From STD2-77 sp964503935 (lineage in GTDB: Bacteria > Patescibacteriota > Minisyncoccia > JAHIHE01 > JAGLIN01): DNA of 9,889 nucleotides. The position numbers and the translations under genes were made by a program. The stretch is taken from the NCBI GenBank assembly GCA_964503935.1, contig CAZDCJ010000038.1:1-9889 (forward strand), in the 5' to 3' direction. Numbering within the stretch: the first letter of the stretch is position 1; each line of letters begins with the position of its first letter. Below the pieces are notes generated by a model. That model worked only from the letters and a program-made list of their open reading frames with translations. It ran no database searches and was not told the origin of the DNA. Shown in pieces: positions 1 to 7,043 of the stretch.

Positions 1-31
1 TATATTTACCTATACCAATTATACATCGTCT

Positions 32-454
32 GTGATTTTTGCTTTATTATACCCGGGCGGAATGGCAGCGGGCGTAATAATATTCCTCATCTTGCTTGCA
101 GGATTCATTTATTTGCCGAACTATATATGGAATAATGGGACGGATGTAGAAAAAGGATGCACGACCTATTCGCATTCCACCTGGCCATGGGGGTATATCG
201 AATATACGAAGTTTAAGGATGATACTGTCAGTATAAAGGAATATCCGTCTCTCGGACACGGAAGTCTGGATTCGGTATATTATGAGGATTTGGACAGCAA
301 CGGGAAGATCGACCGCATACGCGAAAGCGGCCCGGAATGGAAAGCCAACAGTTATCAGCGCACCCTGGTGCGTGAATATGATTATCGCGGTCATGAGGAA
401 GAATTTTCCGAAGCGGATGAACTGCTTGAAGAATTAAGACAAAGATACGGATGA
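32..454 (+). CDS. Small membrane protein with EF-hand-like loop, possibly 5'-truncated
   Basis: I recognise no family. The frame from GTG at 32 gives 140 residues, but it stays open to the left edge (in frame from base 2), so this may be the end of a longer protein. ATG at 62 is another possible start, and none of these has a clear SD. Residues 1-28 are strongly hydrophobic, rich in Ile, Leu, Phe and Gly, and form one membrane segment or an uncleaved signal anchor. The rest is polar and aromatic-rich and probably lies outside the cytoplasm. Residues 86-94 read DLDSNGKID, which matches the D-x-D-x-N-G-x-I-D spacing of calcium-binding EF-hand/dockerin loops; only one copy is present. The C-terminus is acidic and helical (ADELLEELRQRYG). 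The gene ends in TGA, 31 bases before a terminator. That it codes is likely from length and composition; its function is unknown. Confidence 0.6.
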   Translation: MIFALLYPGGMAAGVIIFLILLAGFIYLPNYIWNNGTDVEKGCTTYSHSTWPWGYIEYTKFKDDTVSIKEYPSLGHGSLDSVYYEDLDSNGKIDRIRESGPEWKANSYQRTLVREYDYRGHEEEFSEADELLEELRQRYG

Positions 455-485
455 GGGCAGAAGCCTTTATTGTCTGTTTATAGAG

Positions 486-519
486 AGCATAAGACAAAAT
501 CGTCTTATGCTTGTTTTTT
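486..519 (+). terminator. Rho-independent terminator
   Basis: A perfect 10-bp stem, AGCATAAGAC (486-495) with GTCTTATGCT (502-511), encloses a 6-base loop. It is followed by a T-rich tract, TTGTTTTTT, that overlaps the stem end. It closes the transcript of the upstream small membrane protein. Confidence 0.85.
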
Positions 520-571
520 GGCGAGTCAGTCCGGGGGGGCAGATAGATTTTTCTTTTGCGTCTAATTAAGA

Positions 572-577
572 TATACT
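572..577 (+). promoter_or_regulatory. Possible -10 box before the 573-residue protein gene
   Basis: TATACT lies 29 bases before the ATG at 607. No convincing -35 hexamer sits 16-18 bases upstream, where the sequence is only T-rich (548-557). Since a terminator closes the gene before it, a promoter is expected in 520-606, and this is the best -10 candidate there. Confidence 0.3.
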
Positions 578-606
578 GTCAGCAAGAATAACATTAATCC
601 AAACAG

Positions 607-2328
607 ATGAAAGACACTCTACCGGAAGGGGCGGATCGTACCGGATCATTGGCTAAGAAGATCCTGGGAAAGAATCCGCGGGTCTCGGCGATGATGATCC
701 TGGCCATCGTGCTATTCTGCTTCGTATTCAGTTTCTCGAAAGAGACGATGCGGAACTATGAGGCCGCCCTTCGGAGGGGCTTGGGCATGGAAGCGGAGGG
801 AGGATGTCCGGCGGGATGGGTGTCCTATCGGCACGAAGTGATCGGCATCGGATTCTGCTATCCCGCGGAGTGGGGGAACGTGAAGACGGAACCGAAGGAG
901 CCGGTGACGCGCCTGGCGGATCTTCTGGAGGATTATGCCAATGGCGATAACGGATACCGCGACTCTTTCTTCATCCTTTTCGATAACAATCCTGACGTAA
1001 GGATGCGCGTGTTCAATGAGAATTACGCCGGAGAAAGGTATGCCGGCGATCCGGCTGGGACGAGCTTCGTGGACAATATCGGCACGCTCAAGGCGACTGC
1101 CGCAGTGTGCAACTATGAGAAGAATTATGGCTACAAAGGGGATTGTGATGTCCGGATCAAGGAGACTTACGCGGAATGCGGCAATGGGATCAAGACGGCC
1201 ATCAATGATACGCAGGAAACTTCCAACGAGAGGATAGACACTTCCGTGCTGGAGTCTTTCGCTTATGCAAAGCTCGTGAACGGATATTTCGATCATGCGT
1301 TCGCGGAATATGTTTATGGAAACGCTATCCAGCCGGGAAAGGAATACGGAGGCATAGACGAGATATTGCCGGATCTCGGGATCGGGAAAGAAGAGTTCGG
1401 CCGGAAAGAAGATGATTTCACGGCATTCGTGAAGAGCATCGAGGCGTTCGTGCCGGGAGAAAAGGCTCCGGCGGAATTCAAGATGGTTCCCGGCGAAGAC
1501 CCGCGCATCACCCTGATCAGGAGATATTATCATCTTATCCGAAGCGGAAATCTGGAAGAAGCGTATGCTCTCAAGAGCGACCAGGGGAGCTTCGAGGATT
1601 TTGTCAGCTTCTATGAAGATGCCTATATCGCCGAGCCGCATAATTTCGAAGACAAGGGCGAGAACCGGTTTTCTTTCCTGATGAAGTACCAGGACCACAA
1701 CGAGCGGGAAAGGGAGTATCGGGTAAGGATGGAAGCTGCTGAGGGGGAGATCAGGACGATTTCCGTGGAAGAGTCGACGGATGAGCAGGTTTTTGCGGGC
1801 GAATATTCGGCGTCCGTGACCGAGAGGAGTGAGAAGGAGTATGTGATACTCCGGAAAGGCGAGGAAGAGACCATCGTCGACGAAGGCAGTAACTATAGCG
1901 CGGAAGCGAAGGCTTCGGGATTTGGAGAATCGTTCTCTGATGTCGCATTCTCTCCCGATGGCCGATATCTCATGTACTCCTCCAGTGACTACGAGTATTT
2001 GGCAAGCAGCATATATGATATCGCGGAAAAGAAAATAGTGATGGAAGTTCCCGGTACGGAAGTCGGGAATAGCTTCGGCTTTACGCCGGATGGGAGATAT
2101 TTCTACCTTTGCGCCTCGCCCGGGATATATGAAGGCGATGCTGGCAAAGCATTTTCGGTTCCTGGATTTGAGCAGGTCTTTGATGCGAAGAAGGACGGAG
2201 GCAAAAGTTATCTGACTAATATGTGCGCATACGACGCCCAGAGGAATGCGATAATCTTTACCGCGAGCGATCCGGTGGATGAGAGCATAGCGAAGAGCAG
2301 GGAGGCGGTGTTCGGATTGGAGAAATAA
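607..2328 (+). CDS. Membrane-anchored protein with NTF2-like and beta-propeller-like regions
   Basis: A 573-residue protein of no single recognised family. Basic residues (K17, K18, K22, R25) precede one membrane segment at about 28-43, so the N-terminus should be cytoplasmic and the rest external. Residues 71-90 (WVSYRHEVIGIGFCYPAEWG) resemble the opening of PsbP-like domains, which start with a 'F.YP..W' strand. Residues about 298-390 (IRRYYHLIRSGNLEEAYAL onward) have the helix-then-sheet look of an NTF2-like fold. Residues 445-555 contain two repeats of the WD40/TolB-type signature, FSPDGRYLMY at 448-457 and FTPDGRYFYL at 492-501, too few for a complete propeller. Cysteines at 67, 84, 168, 180, 191 could form disulfides if exported. 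ATG at 607 is the first start and has no SD (ATCCAAACAG precedes it). The domain calls are by eye. A sensor or binding role at the cell surface is plausible but unproven. Confidence 0.8.
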   Translation: MKDTLPEGADRTGSLAKKILGKNPRVSAMMILAIVLFCFVFSFSKETMRNYEAALRRGLGMEAEGGCPAGWVSYRHEVIGIGFCYPAEWGNVKTEPKEPVTRLADLLEDYANGDNGYRDSFFILFDNNPDVRMRVFNENYAGERYAGDPAGTSFVDNIGTLKATAAVCNYEKNYGYKGDCDVRIKETYAECGNGIKTAINDTQETSNERIDTSVLESFAYAKLVNGYFDHAFAEYVYGNAIQPGKEYGGIDEILPDLGIGKEEFGRKEDDFTAFVKSIEAFVPGEKAPAEFKMVPGEDPRITLIRRYYHLIRSGNLEEAYALKSDQGSFEDFVSFYEDAYIAEPHNFEDKGENRFSFLMKYQDHNEREREYRVRMEAAEGEIRTISVEESTDEQVFAGEYSASVTERSEKEYVILRKGEEETIVDEGSNYSAEAKASGFGESFSDVAFSPDGRYLMYSSSDYEYLASSIYDIAEKKIVMEVPGTEVGNSFGFTPDGRYFYLCASPGIYEGDAGKAFSVPGFEQVFDAKKDGGKSYLTNMCAYDAQRNAIIFTASDPVDESIAKSREAVFGLEK

Positions 2329-2496
2329 ATGAATTTGCCATATCGATCATCTGATTGGAATACTGAAGTAGGCCAGCCTTTTATCATTCCGCCGTGCGAG
2401 CAGAGGAATCACTTCATCGGAGGAGTCGAAACAGTCTTACTTGATCCTCCAAATATTATCTCTTGCGACACATCCGTCAGTTTTGTCATCCCGTAG
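2329..2496 (+). CDS. Doubtful 55-residue ORF, abutting the previous stop
   Basis: ATG follows the upstream stop directly (TAAATG), an arrangement that permits translational reinitiation. The frame runs 55 codons to TAG and contains two cysteines, a proline-rich middle (FIIPPCEQ) and no membrane segment or known motif. Its composition differs from the neighbouring proteins, which are rich in Glu, Lys, Gly and Asp, and its tail overlaps sequence resembling intergenic repeat debris (TTTGTCATCCCG). It may simply be the first part of a non-coding gap. Confidence 0.2.
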   Translation: MNLPYRSSDWNTEVGQPFIIPPCEQRNHFIGGVETVLLDPPNIISCDTSVSFVIP

Positions 2497-2751
2497 AGGT
2501 CCCTTGAAAAAGACATCGAAACGGATCATATTATCTACGTTGAATAAAGCGCAAAGGATTCTTATGAGAATGGCAGAAATGAAGTTGCTAGTAGAAAATG
2601 AAAGTCGGTAGTCCGATATGGCATGGGTTCCGCGATTCGCGCATTTATTAGATAGGAATTATCAAGGAAGCGGTAATGTAGGAATTTTTCGCTCCGCTCA
2701 GGACGATAAATCACGGGAAACATTCCGCTTTTTAAGCCCATAACGGGAGGA
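2497..2751. other. Gap with no convincing gene
   Basis: This stretch lies between the doubtful small ORF and the promoter at 2752. It holds a decayed dispersed-repeat arm (listed separately), a small GC palindrome (CGCGATTCGCG, 2631-2641) and ORFs shorter than 20 codons. I see no RNA gene and no strong terminator for the upstream gene. Confidence 0.5.
2680..2706 (-). repeat. Decayed dispersed-repeat arm of the 'CCTGAGCGGAGCGAA' type
   Basis: On the minus strand the segment reads TCGTCCTGAGCGGAGCGAAA and then AATTCCT. This matches the widespread bacterial intergenic repeat whose core is TCCTGAGCGGAGCGAAGGAT. Translated, it yields the telltale peptide RPERSEKF, a common artefact in spurious ORFs. 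No partner arm was found nearby, so it looks like a remnant. Confidence 0.55.
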
Positions 2752-2779
2752 TTGACATTAAAGCTCGATGCCTTATACT
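2752..2779 (+). promoter_or_regulatory. Near-consensus sigma-70 promoter
   Basis: TTGACA (2752-2757), a 16-base spacer and TATACT (2774-2779) give a perfect -35 and a five-of-six -10. Transcription would start near 2786, leaving a leader of about 210 bases before the ATP-grasp gene. No better promoter was found closer to that gene. Confidence 0.75.
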
Positions 2780-2840
2780 TTATTTTATCGGGACGGAAAG
2801 ATCTTCTGTCCGGAGATTTTCGGATAAGAATCATATCAAG

Positions 2841-2930
2841 ATGAACCATACAAATAGCGAAGAACCTCCCGGCGATATACATCCGAAGGAGGGGACAATG
2901 GGCGATCGCATTCTTCTTGGAGAAGACTAA
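2841..2930 (+). CDS. Leader mini-ORF, 29 codons, with an internal SD-driven start
   Basis: An ATG at 2841 opens 29 codons ending in TAA at 2928-2930, inside the leader of the ATP-grasp gene. A second in-frame ATG at 2898 is preceded by AAGGAGGGG (2886-2894), one of only two strong SDs in the window, with five bases between GGAGG and the ATG. That start would make only MGDRILLGED. The stop is followed at once by a T-rich stretch (2931-2954). The layout resembles a leader peptide that reports ribosome occupancy, but there is no run of one amino acid and no strong terminator hairpin. It may equally be a standby ribosome site. It lies within the stretch 2780-2995, which holds no other gene. Confidence 0.35.
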   Translation: MNHTNSEEPPGDIHPKEGTMGDRILLGED

Positions 2931-2995
2931 TTTTTGTTAGCCTTTTTATTTTTGTCCGAAAAAGATAAATTTAAGATAAGAAATAGATAAAATTT

Positions 2996-5479
2996 ATGAA
3001 AAAGACAGCGAATAGGATGATCAAGCTGGGCAAGAGCATCGGGTCAAAGATGCTGCCCCAGAACAATAACAGGTTGGAGGGGCGGACGGTGCTTCTGGTG
3101 AATGCCGGTTCGCTGAAGAAGCGCTTCGTCCTGCAGAAGCTCAAGAAGCTGGGACTTAGGCTCATAGTCCTCAGCAAGGAGAAGAACTGGGCCGATCCGT
3201 ATGTAGACAAATGGATTTTGGCGGATACTACGCGCCATGCCGAGGCGCTCAAGGCGGTGCAGAAATTCATGGAAGAGAATCCCGGTTGCAAGATAGAGGG
3301 CGCCCTTACTTTCTGGGAAGATGACGTGTTGCTGACTTCGAAGATTACCGATAAATGCGGCTTCATCGGCATCCCGTATGTTGTCTCGAGCGGTATCCGT
3401 AACAAGGACTTTTTTCGTAATTTCTGCGAAGAGCATGATATCCTTTCGCCCGCGCATCGCAGGATCGAGTCGGCGAAAGATCTCGATTTCGTGCGCGCCA
3501 ATTTCTGTTTCCCCGTAGTCATTAAGCCGGCTTACGGCTCATCGAGCGCGTTCGTAGTCAAAGTAGAAAGACCGGAAGATCTTATGGCGGAATATGACTA
3601 TGTCTGCAGCTCCCTTTCTGAGAGCGTCGAATCGGCGCTTGCGGACGGACGGCAGATCCTGGCAGAGGAATATATCGACGGGAGCGAGGTGGATGTGGAT
3701 CTCTTGGTGCAGAACGGGATCATCAAGGCGTATTCCATTTCCGATAACAGCGCGACGCGCGAGCCGTTCTTTATCGAGACTTACCGGATTACACCTTCCA
3801 ATCTTCCCGAAGACGACCAGGAGGATATAATTGCGACGGTCGAAGAGACGCTGGAGAAGCTCGGCGTGCGCGACGGCTGTATCCACTTCGAAGCTAAGGT
3901 GACTAAGCGGGGAACGGTGCCGATTGAAGCCAATCTTCGGATGGGTGGTGATGAAATGTATTCCAGCGTGAAAAAAGTGTGGGGTATCGATCTTATCGAA
4001 GGCGCGGTGAAGATTGCGCTCGGTATCTATATCCCGAAGATGAAGATGGAGGAGCCTAAGAAGTGCGTGATGGCCAAGACTTTCCTTGCGGATCATTCGG
4101 GGGTGGTGGTGCAGCTGGATATCGATCCAGAGCTGGAGGAAAAAGATTATCTCGAGGACATAAAATTCTTCAAGAAGGTAGGCGATAAGGTGATGGCGCC
4201 GCCGGAAGGATATGAGTATCTGGGATGGATGACGGTGTCGGGAGATAATTCCTCTGACGCGGAGGATAATATGGAGGAAGCGGAGAAGATGGTGGAGTAC
4301 GAGGTAGCCAGATTCCATAGTACGTCTTCCATCGGCAAGACCGAAAGGAAGGACTCCCGCTCCTCGTCTATCTTCAAGAGCGATGTCGCCGCGAAGAGCA
4401 AGAAGATAGAAAAGATACAGAGGATGTCCATCAAAGACCAGAGGAAATTGCATATCGGGATCGCATGCAATCTGTATGACAAGGATAGCGACCAGACCCT
4501 GGAAAAGGAACTGACGACGATCGGGGTAAATATCCAGAATGCCCTGAGAGAAAGAGGATACAAGACAAGTTTCTTTGATTTCAATGATGTCGGAAAAGCT
4601 TTTAATGATCTCAAAAATAGCGATGTCGATCTGGTATTCAACGTCTGCGAGAGGATCAACGATTCCAGTCTCTTGGAACCGCATGCAGCTTCGCTCTTGG
4701 ATGTACTGGAGATACCTTACACCGGCTCCAATCCTTTTACGCTTTCCTTATGCATCGATAAGATTCGCGTGAAGAAGCTTCTCGCTTATCACAAGATCCC
4801 TACGCCGGAGTGGGATTACGTCTATTCTCTGGACGATAAGGTAAGAGGCGATTTCAAATATCCTCTGATCGTAAAGCCTGCCAATACGGATAATTCCATA
4901 GGCATCACGAATGATTCCATTGTCACGGACGAGGATCAGCTGAGAAAGCAGCTGAAGTATGTCGTGGAGGAATTGGGCCGGCCGGCGCTGATAGAGGAAT
5001 ATATCGAAGGCGATGAATACGACGTGTCTGTCCTCGGAAACGAGGAGGACGATCTGCGGGTCTTGCCGCTATCGCGTTCGGTATTCGACAGGATGCCTGA
5101 TGGTTATTGGCATATCTATCCGTTCGAATCGAAATACGGGGAAGAAGAGGTCTATCGCAAATATATCTCCGTGCAAAGGCCGCCTAGGAACATGAACAGG
5201 AAATTGGAAGCGGTCATCAGCGAAATCGCGCTGGATACGTATAATATCCTGGACTGTCATGATTACGGCAGGGTAGAAATGCGCGTGGATAAGAACGGCA
5301 ATCCTTATGTCCTGGAACTCAATCCCAACCCGACGATCAATCTTACGTCGTGCCTGCCTTCGGTGGCGAAGCTGACCGGCATGGATTACGGAGATTTCCT
5401 CGAGGAGATCATCCGCATGGCGATCAAGCGGTACAAGAACAAGCCGCCGTATTATCATTTGCAAGCGAGCTTGATGTAG
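2996..5479 (+). CDS. Tandem ATP-grasp ligase: amino-acid-ligase-like half plus D-Ala-D-Ala-ligase-like half
   Basis: An 827-residue cytosolic protein with two complete ATP-grasp modules. The N-half (about 30-440) has a Rossmann-like pre-ATP-grasp start (GRTVLLVNAG, 29-38), an ATP-binding strand FPVVIKPAYGSSSAF (172-186), the hinge EEYIDGSEVDVDLL (224-237) and the metal-site segment HFEAKVTKRGTVPIEANLR (297-315; likely ligands E299, E311, N313). The NLRMGG ending and C-terminal lid resemble L-amino-acid ligases (BacD) and carnosine synthase. A charged linker (441-485) follows. The C-half (486-827) has ELNPNP at 773-778, PLIVKPANTDNSIGI (623-637), EEYIEGDEYDVSVL (667-680) and metal residues E761, E774, N776, with IPYTGS (573-578) as in D-Ala-D-Ala ligases. 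Family knowledge says each half activates a carboxylate as acyl phosphate and joins it to an amine. The substrates are unknown. Neither half looks inactivated. ATG at 2996 has no SD. The gene ends at a terminator shared with the convergent gene. Confidence 0.92.
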   Translation: MKKTANRMIKLGKSIGSKMLPQNNNRLEGRTVLLVNAGSLKKRFVLQKLKKLGLRLIVLSKEKNWADPYVDKWILADTTRHAEALKAVQKFMEENPGCKIEGALTFWEDDVLLTSKITDKCGFIGIPYVVSSGIRNKDFFRNFCEEHDILSPAHRRIESAKDLDFVRANFCFPVVIKPAYGSSSAFVVKVERPEDLMAEYDYVCSSLSESVESALADGRQILAEEYIDGSEVDVDLLVQNGIIKAYSISDNSATREPFFIETYRITPSNLPEDDQEDIIATVEETLEKLGVRDGCIHFEAKVTKRGTVPIEANLRMGGDEMYSSVKKVWGIDLIEGAVKIALGIYIPKMKMEEPKKCVMAKTFLADHSGVVVQLDIDPELEEKDYLEDIKFFKKVGDKVMAPPEGYEYLGWMTVSGDNSSDAEDNMEEAEKMVEYEVARFHSTSSIGKTERKDSRSSSIFKSDVAAKSKKIEKIQRMSIKDQRKLHIGIACNLYDKDSDQTLEKELTTIGVNIQNALRERGYKTSFFDFNDVGKAFNDLKNSDVDLVFNVCERINDSSLLEPHAASLLDVLEIPYTGSNPFTLSLCIDKIRVKKLLAYHKIPTPEWDYVYSLDDKVRGDFKYPLIVKPANTDNSIGITNDSIVTDEDQLRKQLKYVVEELGRPALIEEYIEGDEYDVSVLGNEEDDLRVLPLSRSVFDRMPDGYWHIYPFESKYGEEEVYRKYISVQRPPRNMNRKLEAVISEIALDTYNILDCHDYGRVEMRVDKNGNPYVLELNPNPTINLTSCLPSVAKLTGMDYGDFLEEIIRMAIKRYKNKPPYYHLQASLM

Positions 5480-5483
5480 AGAA

Positions 5484-5512
5484 AAGGAGACTCGATGAGT
5501 CTCCTTCTTTTA
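5484..5512. terminator. Bidirectional intrinsic terminator between convergent genes
   Basis: A perfect 10-bp stem, AAGGAGACTC (5484-5493) and GAGTCTCCTT (5497-5506), has a three-base loop. CTTTTATAATTT follows on the plus strand. Read from the other strand the same hairpin is followed by TTCTC after its own CCTT. It starts five bases after the ATP-grasp stop and lies just past the stop of the minus-strand gene, so it probably serves both. Confidence 0.85.
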
Positions 5513-6001
5513 TAATTTATCTTCATTTTTTCGTCCGGTTCCTGTCCCTGCCCTGATATCCGTAAATATCTGGCAGAAGCGCTCTTCGGAGGGCGAAGTC
5601 TTCGGATTTTCCAGTCGTCCGATCTCGTGGATAATCGGCTCGTTGCCGGTCAAGAGAAGCGCATTCATAAAATGCGGATTCTGTTCGAATTCCGCGCGGA
5701 TAGCTCTTTCCAGAAGTTCATCGTGCTCCTTTGAATTATAAGGAACTTCCTTTCCGTCTAGCAGCCATACATGCTCATTCTTTGCCTCGGCAGAAAGTCT
5801 TTTGGATTCTATTCCGCACAAAGAGAACGCTCGGTATCTTCTCGGGTCTTCGGGGGGAAATTTGATGCCCTGCAGGAGTCCTTCGACGGACCTGAAATAG
5901 AATCCATCGAGGAAAAACTCACATTTGAAAAGATTGCTAAGCATCCTTTCTGTCATGTCCTTTGATCCGCTATTTACGTTTATTGTCATCATTACCCTCA
6001 T
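5510..6001 (-). CDS. NADAR-family protein (YbiA-like, DUF1768)
   Basis: A 163-residue soluble protein. SNLFKCEFFLDGFYFRSVEG (22-41) with GIKF (45-48) matches the opening NADAR block (dG..y.SvE..yq..K), with the conserved glutamate at E40. RAIRAEFEQNPHFMNALLLT (99-118) followed by GNEPIIHEIG matches the second block (aKF.QNp.l...Ll.TG). Family members include E. coli YbiA and eukaryotic riboflavin-linked N-glycosidases, and some are reported to remove ADP-ribose from guanine in DNA. They are thought to act on N-glycosidic bonds of ADP-ribose-like or riboflavin intermediates. The usual 'WG.G' near the C-terminus is not obvious here; ERFCQIFTDIR (140-150) takes its place. Two further ATGs follow at 5992 and 5989. 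GAGGG lies just before them, so translation may begin at the ATG at 5989 and give 159 residues. The gene is divergent from the DUF2090 gene, and no riboflavin or DNA-modification gene is nearby, so its substrate is open. Confidence 0.8.
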   Translation of the reverse strand: MRVMMTINVNSGSKDMTERMLSNLFKCEFFLDGFYFRSVEGLLQGIKFPPEDPRRYRAFSLCGIESKRLSAEAKNEHVWLLDGKEVPYNSKEHDELLERAIRAEFEQNPHFMNALLLTGNEPIIHEIGRLENPKTSPSEERFCQIFTDIRAGTGTGRKNEDKL

Positions 6002-6015
6002 TTTTTGTTTTCATC

Positions 6016-6044
6016 ACGCTATCATTAACGATAATATTTGTCAA
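6016..6044 (-). promoter_or_regulatory. Putative promoter of the NADAR gene
   Basis: On the minus strand TTGACA (6044-6039) is perfect. A 17-base spacer leads to TAGCGT (6021-6016), a weak -10 that keeps only the TA and final T. It sits 15 bases before the first possible start at 6001, which would make the leader very short. That fits the alternative start at 5989. Confidence 0.45.
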
Positions 6045-6086
6045 AAGACGGCAGCGGAGGGCGTACTTTTTAGATACGCAGAATGA

Positions 6087-6095
6087 TGCTATAAT
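6087..6095 (+). promoter_or_regulatory. Extended -10 promoter of the DUF2090 gene
   Basis: TGCTATAAT is a perfect extended -10 (TG-N-TATAAT), and the -35 position holds only TTTTTA (6067-6072). Extended -10 promoters tolerate a poor -35. A second TATAAT lies at 6104-6109, within 18 bases of the start codon. Transcription from the first would start near 6102 and give a leader of about 25 A-rich bases with no SD. Confidence 0.65.
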
Positions 6096-6126
6096 GAATC
6101 ATATATAATCGTCATAAATAAAAAAA

Positions 6127-7035
6127 ATGCCAGAAAATAACGAGCTTTTTGTCCTGCCATTCGATCACCGCGGGTCTTTTGTAGAAGAAATGTTCGACAT
6201 CTTGGGCCGGCCGAGCGAAGAAGAAAAAGAGCGCGTGCGGTATTTTAAAAGACTGATCTATGACGGCTTCCGGATAGCGATAGAGAAGGGAATCGTCCCG
6301 AAGGAAGGCGGCGCTATCCTTGTTGACGAGGAATTTGGGGAGGAAATCATCGAGGACGCGAAGAAAAATGGTTATCGGCTGGCCATCTGCGCGGAAAAGA
6401 GCGGACAGAAGGAATTTGAGCTGGAATTTGGTGATAAATTCAGGGAACATATCGATAAGTATCGTCCTGAATTCGTAAAGGCGCTGGTCCGATATAATCC
6501 CGACGATGATCCGGATCGGAATGAAAGGCAGATCGAGAAGCTCAAGATGCTGAGTGATTTTTGCCGCGAGGAAGGATACAAGCTGATGGTCGAGCCGCTC
6601 GTGCTGCCGACAGACAAGCAGATGGAGCTGATCGGAGGAGACCGCGAGGCGTATGATACCGAGATGCGGCCGAAGCTGATGGAGCTCATGATGGAAGAGA
6701 TGCAGGGCGGCGGCGTGGAGCCTTCTGTCTGGAAGATCGAGGGCGTGGAGGAAAAGGCGGACTACGAGATGCTAGTCGAGCAGGCGCGTTCGGAAAGTCG
6801 CAAGGCCGATATCATTATTCTGGGGCGGCATGCGGATGACAAACAGGTCGCGCAGTGGCTGGAGAAGGGGGCAGAGGTGCCGGGCGTGACGGGCTTTGCG
6901 GTGGGACGTACGATATTCTGGGATCCGCTCGTGGCATACAAGGAAGGAAGAATGATTCCGGAGCGGGCATCGGAGACGATTGCGGCGCGGTATGCGTATT
7001 TTTACAGGATATTCAAGGGAAAGAAGCAGGATTAA
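6127..7035 (+). CDS. DUF2090 aldolase-like protein, stand-alone
   Basis: A 302-residue soluble protein matching DUF2090 (PF09863), a class I aldolase-like TIM barrel best known as the C-terminal half of fused 5-dehydro-2-deoxygluconokinase (IolC) proteins in inositol breakdown. Matching segments in order: VLPFDHRGSF (9-18), KALVRYNPDDDPD (118-130), VEPLVLP (155-161), YDTEMRP (176-182), GVEPSVWKIEG (196-206), a GRHADDKQVAQWL segment (233-245) and VPGVTGFAVGRTIFWDPL (251-268). K203 in WKIEG and K118 are candidates for a Schiff-base lysine. The protein has its full domain but no kinase half, and no inositol genes are present, so an inositol role should not be assumed; a sugar-phosphate or ketose aldolase role is more cautious. 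ATG at 6127 follows seven A bases and lacks an SD. The stop is followed within ten bases by a repeat element. Confidence 0.88.
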   Translation: MPENNELFVLPFDHRGSFVEEMFDILGRPSEEEKERVRYFKRLIYDGFRIAIEKGIVPKEGGAILVDEEFGEEIIEDAKKNGYRLAICAEKSGQKEFELEFGDKFREHIDKYRPEFVKALVRYNPDDDPDRNERQIEKLKMLSDFCREEGYKLMVEPLVLPTDKQMELIGGDREAYDTEMRPKLMELMMEEMQGGGVEPSVWKIEGVEEKADYEMLVEQARSESRKADIIILGRHADDKQVAQWLEKGAEVPGVTGFAVGRTIFWDPLVAYKEGRMIPERASETIAARYAYFYRIFKGKKQD

Positions 7036-7043
7036 ATTTCTTT

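Noticed and set aside
712..1698. Antisense open frame (328 codons) opposite the 573-residue protein gene
   Set aside because: It is a shadow of the plus-strand gene, with no recognisable domain, no SD and no promoter.
2562..2882. Minus-strand 106-codon frame in the gap before the ATP-grasp gene
   Set aside because: Its product contains RPERSEKF, the translation of a dispersed repeat, and it runs across the near-consensus plus-strand promoter. No promoter or SD supports it.
2927..2954. Possible attenuator: CTAA/TTAG hairpin followed by T-runs
   Set aside because: The stem is only four A/T-rich pairs, too weak for an intrinsic terminator. No stronger alternative fold was seen by eye.
3539..4684. 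Long antisense open frame (381 codons) opposite the tandem ATP-grasp gene
   Set aside because: It lies wholly inside a gene with clear conserved motifs. Its His/Arg/Ile-rich product has no domain. Codon bias on the sense strand explains the lack of antisense stops.
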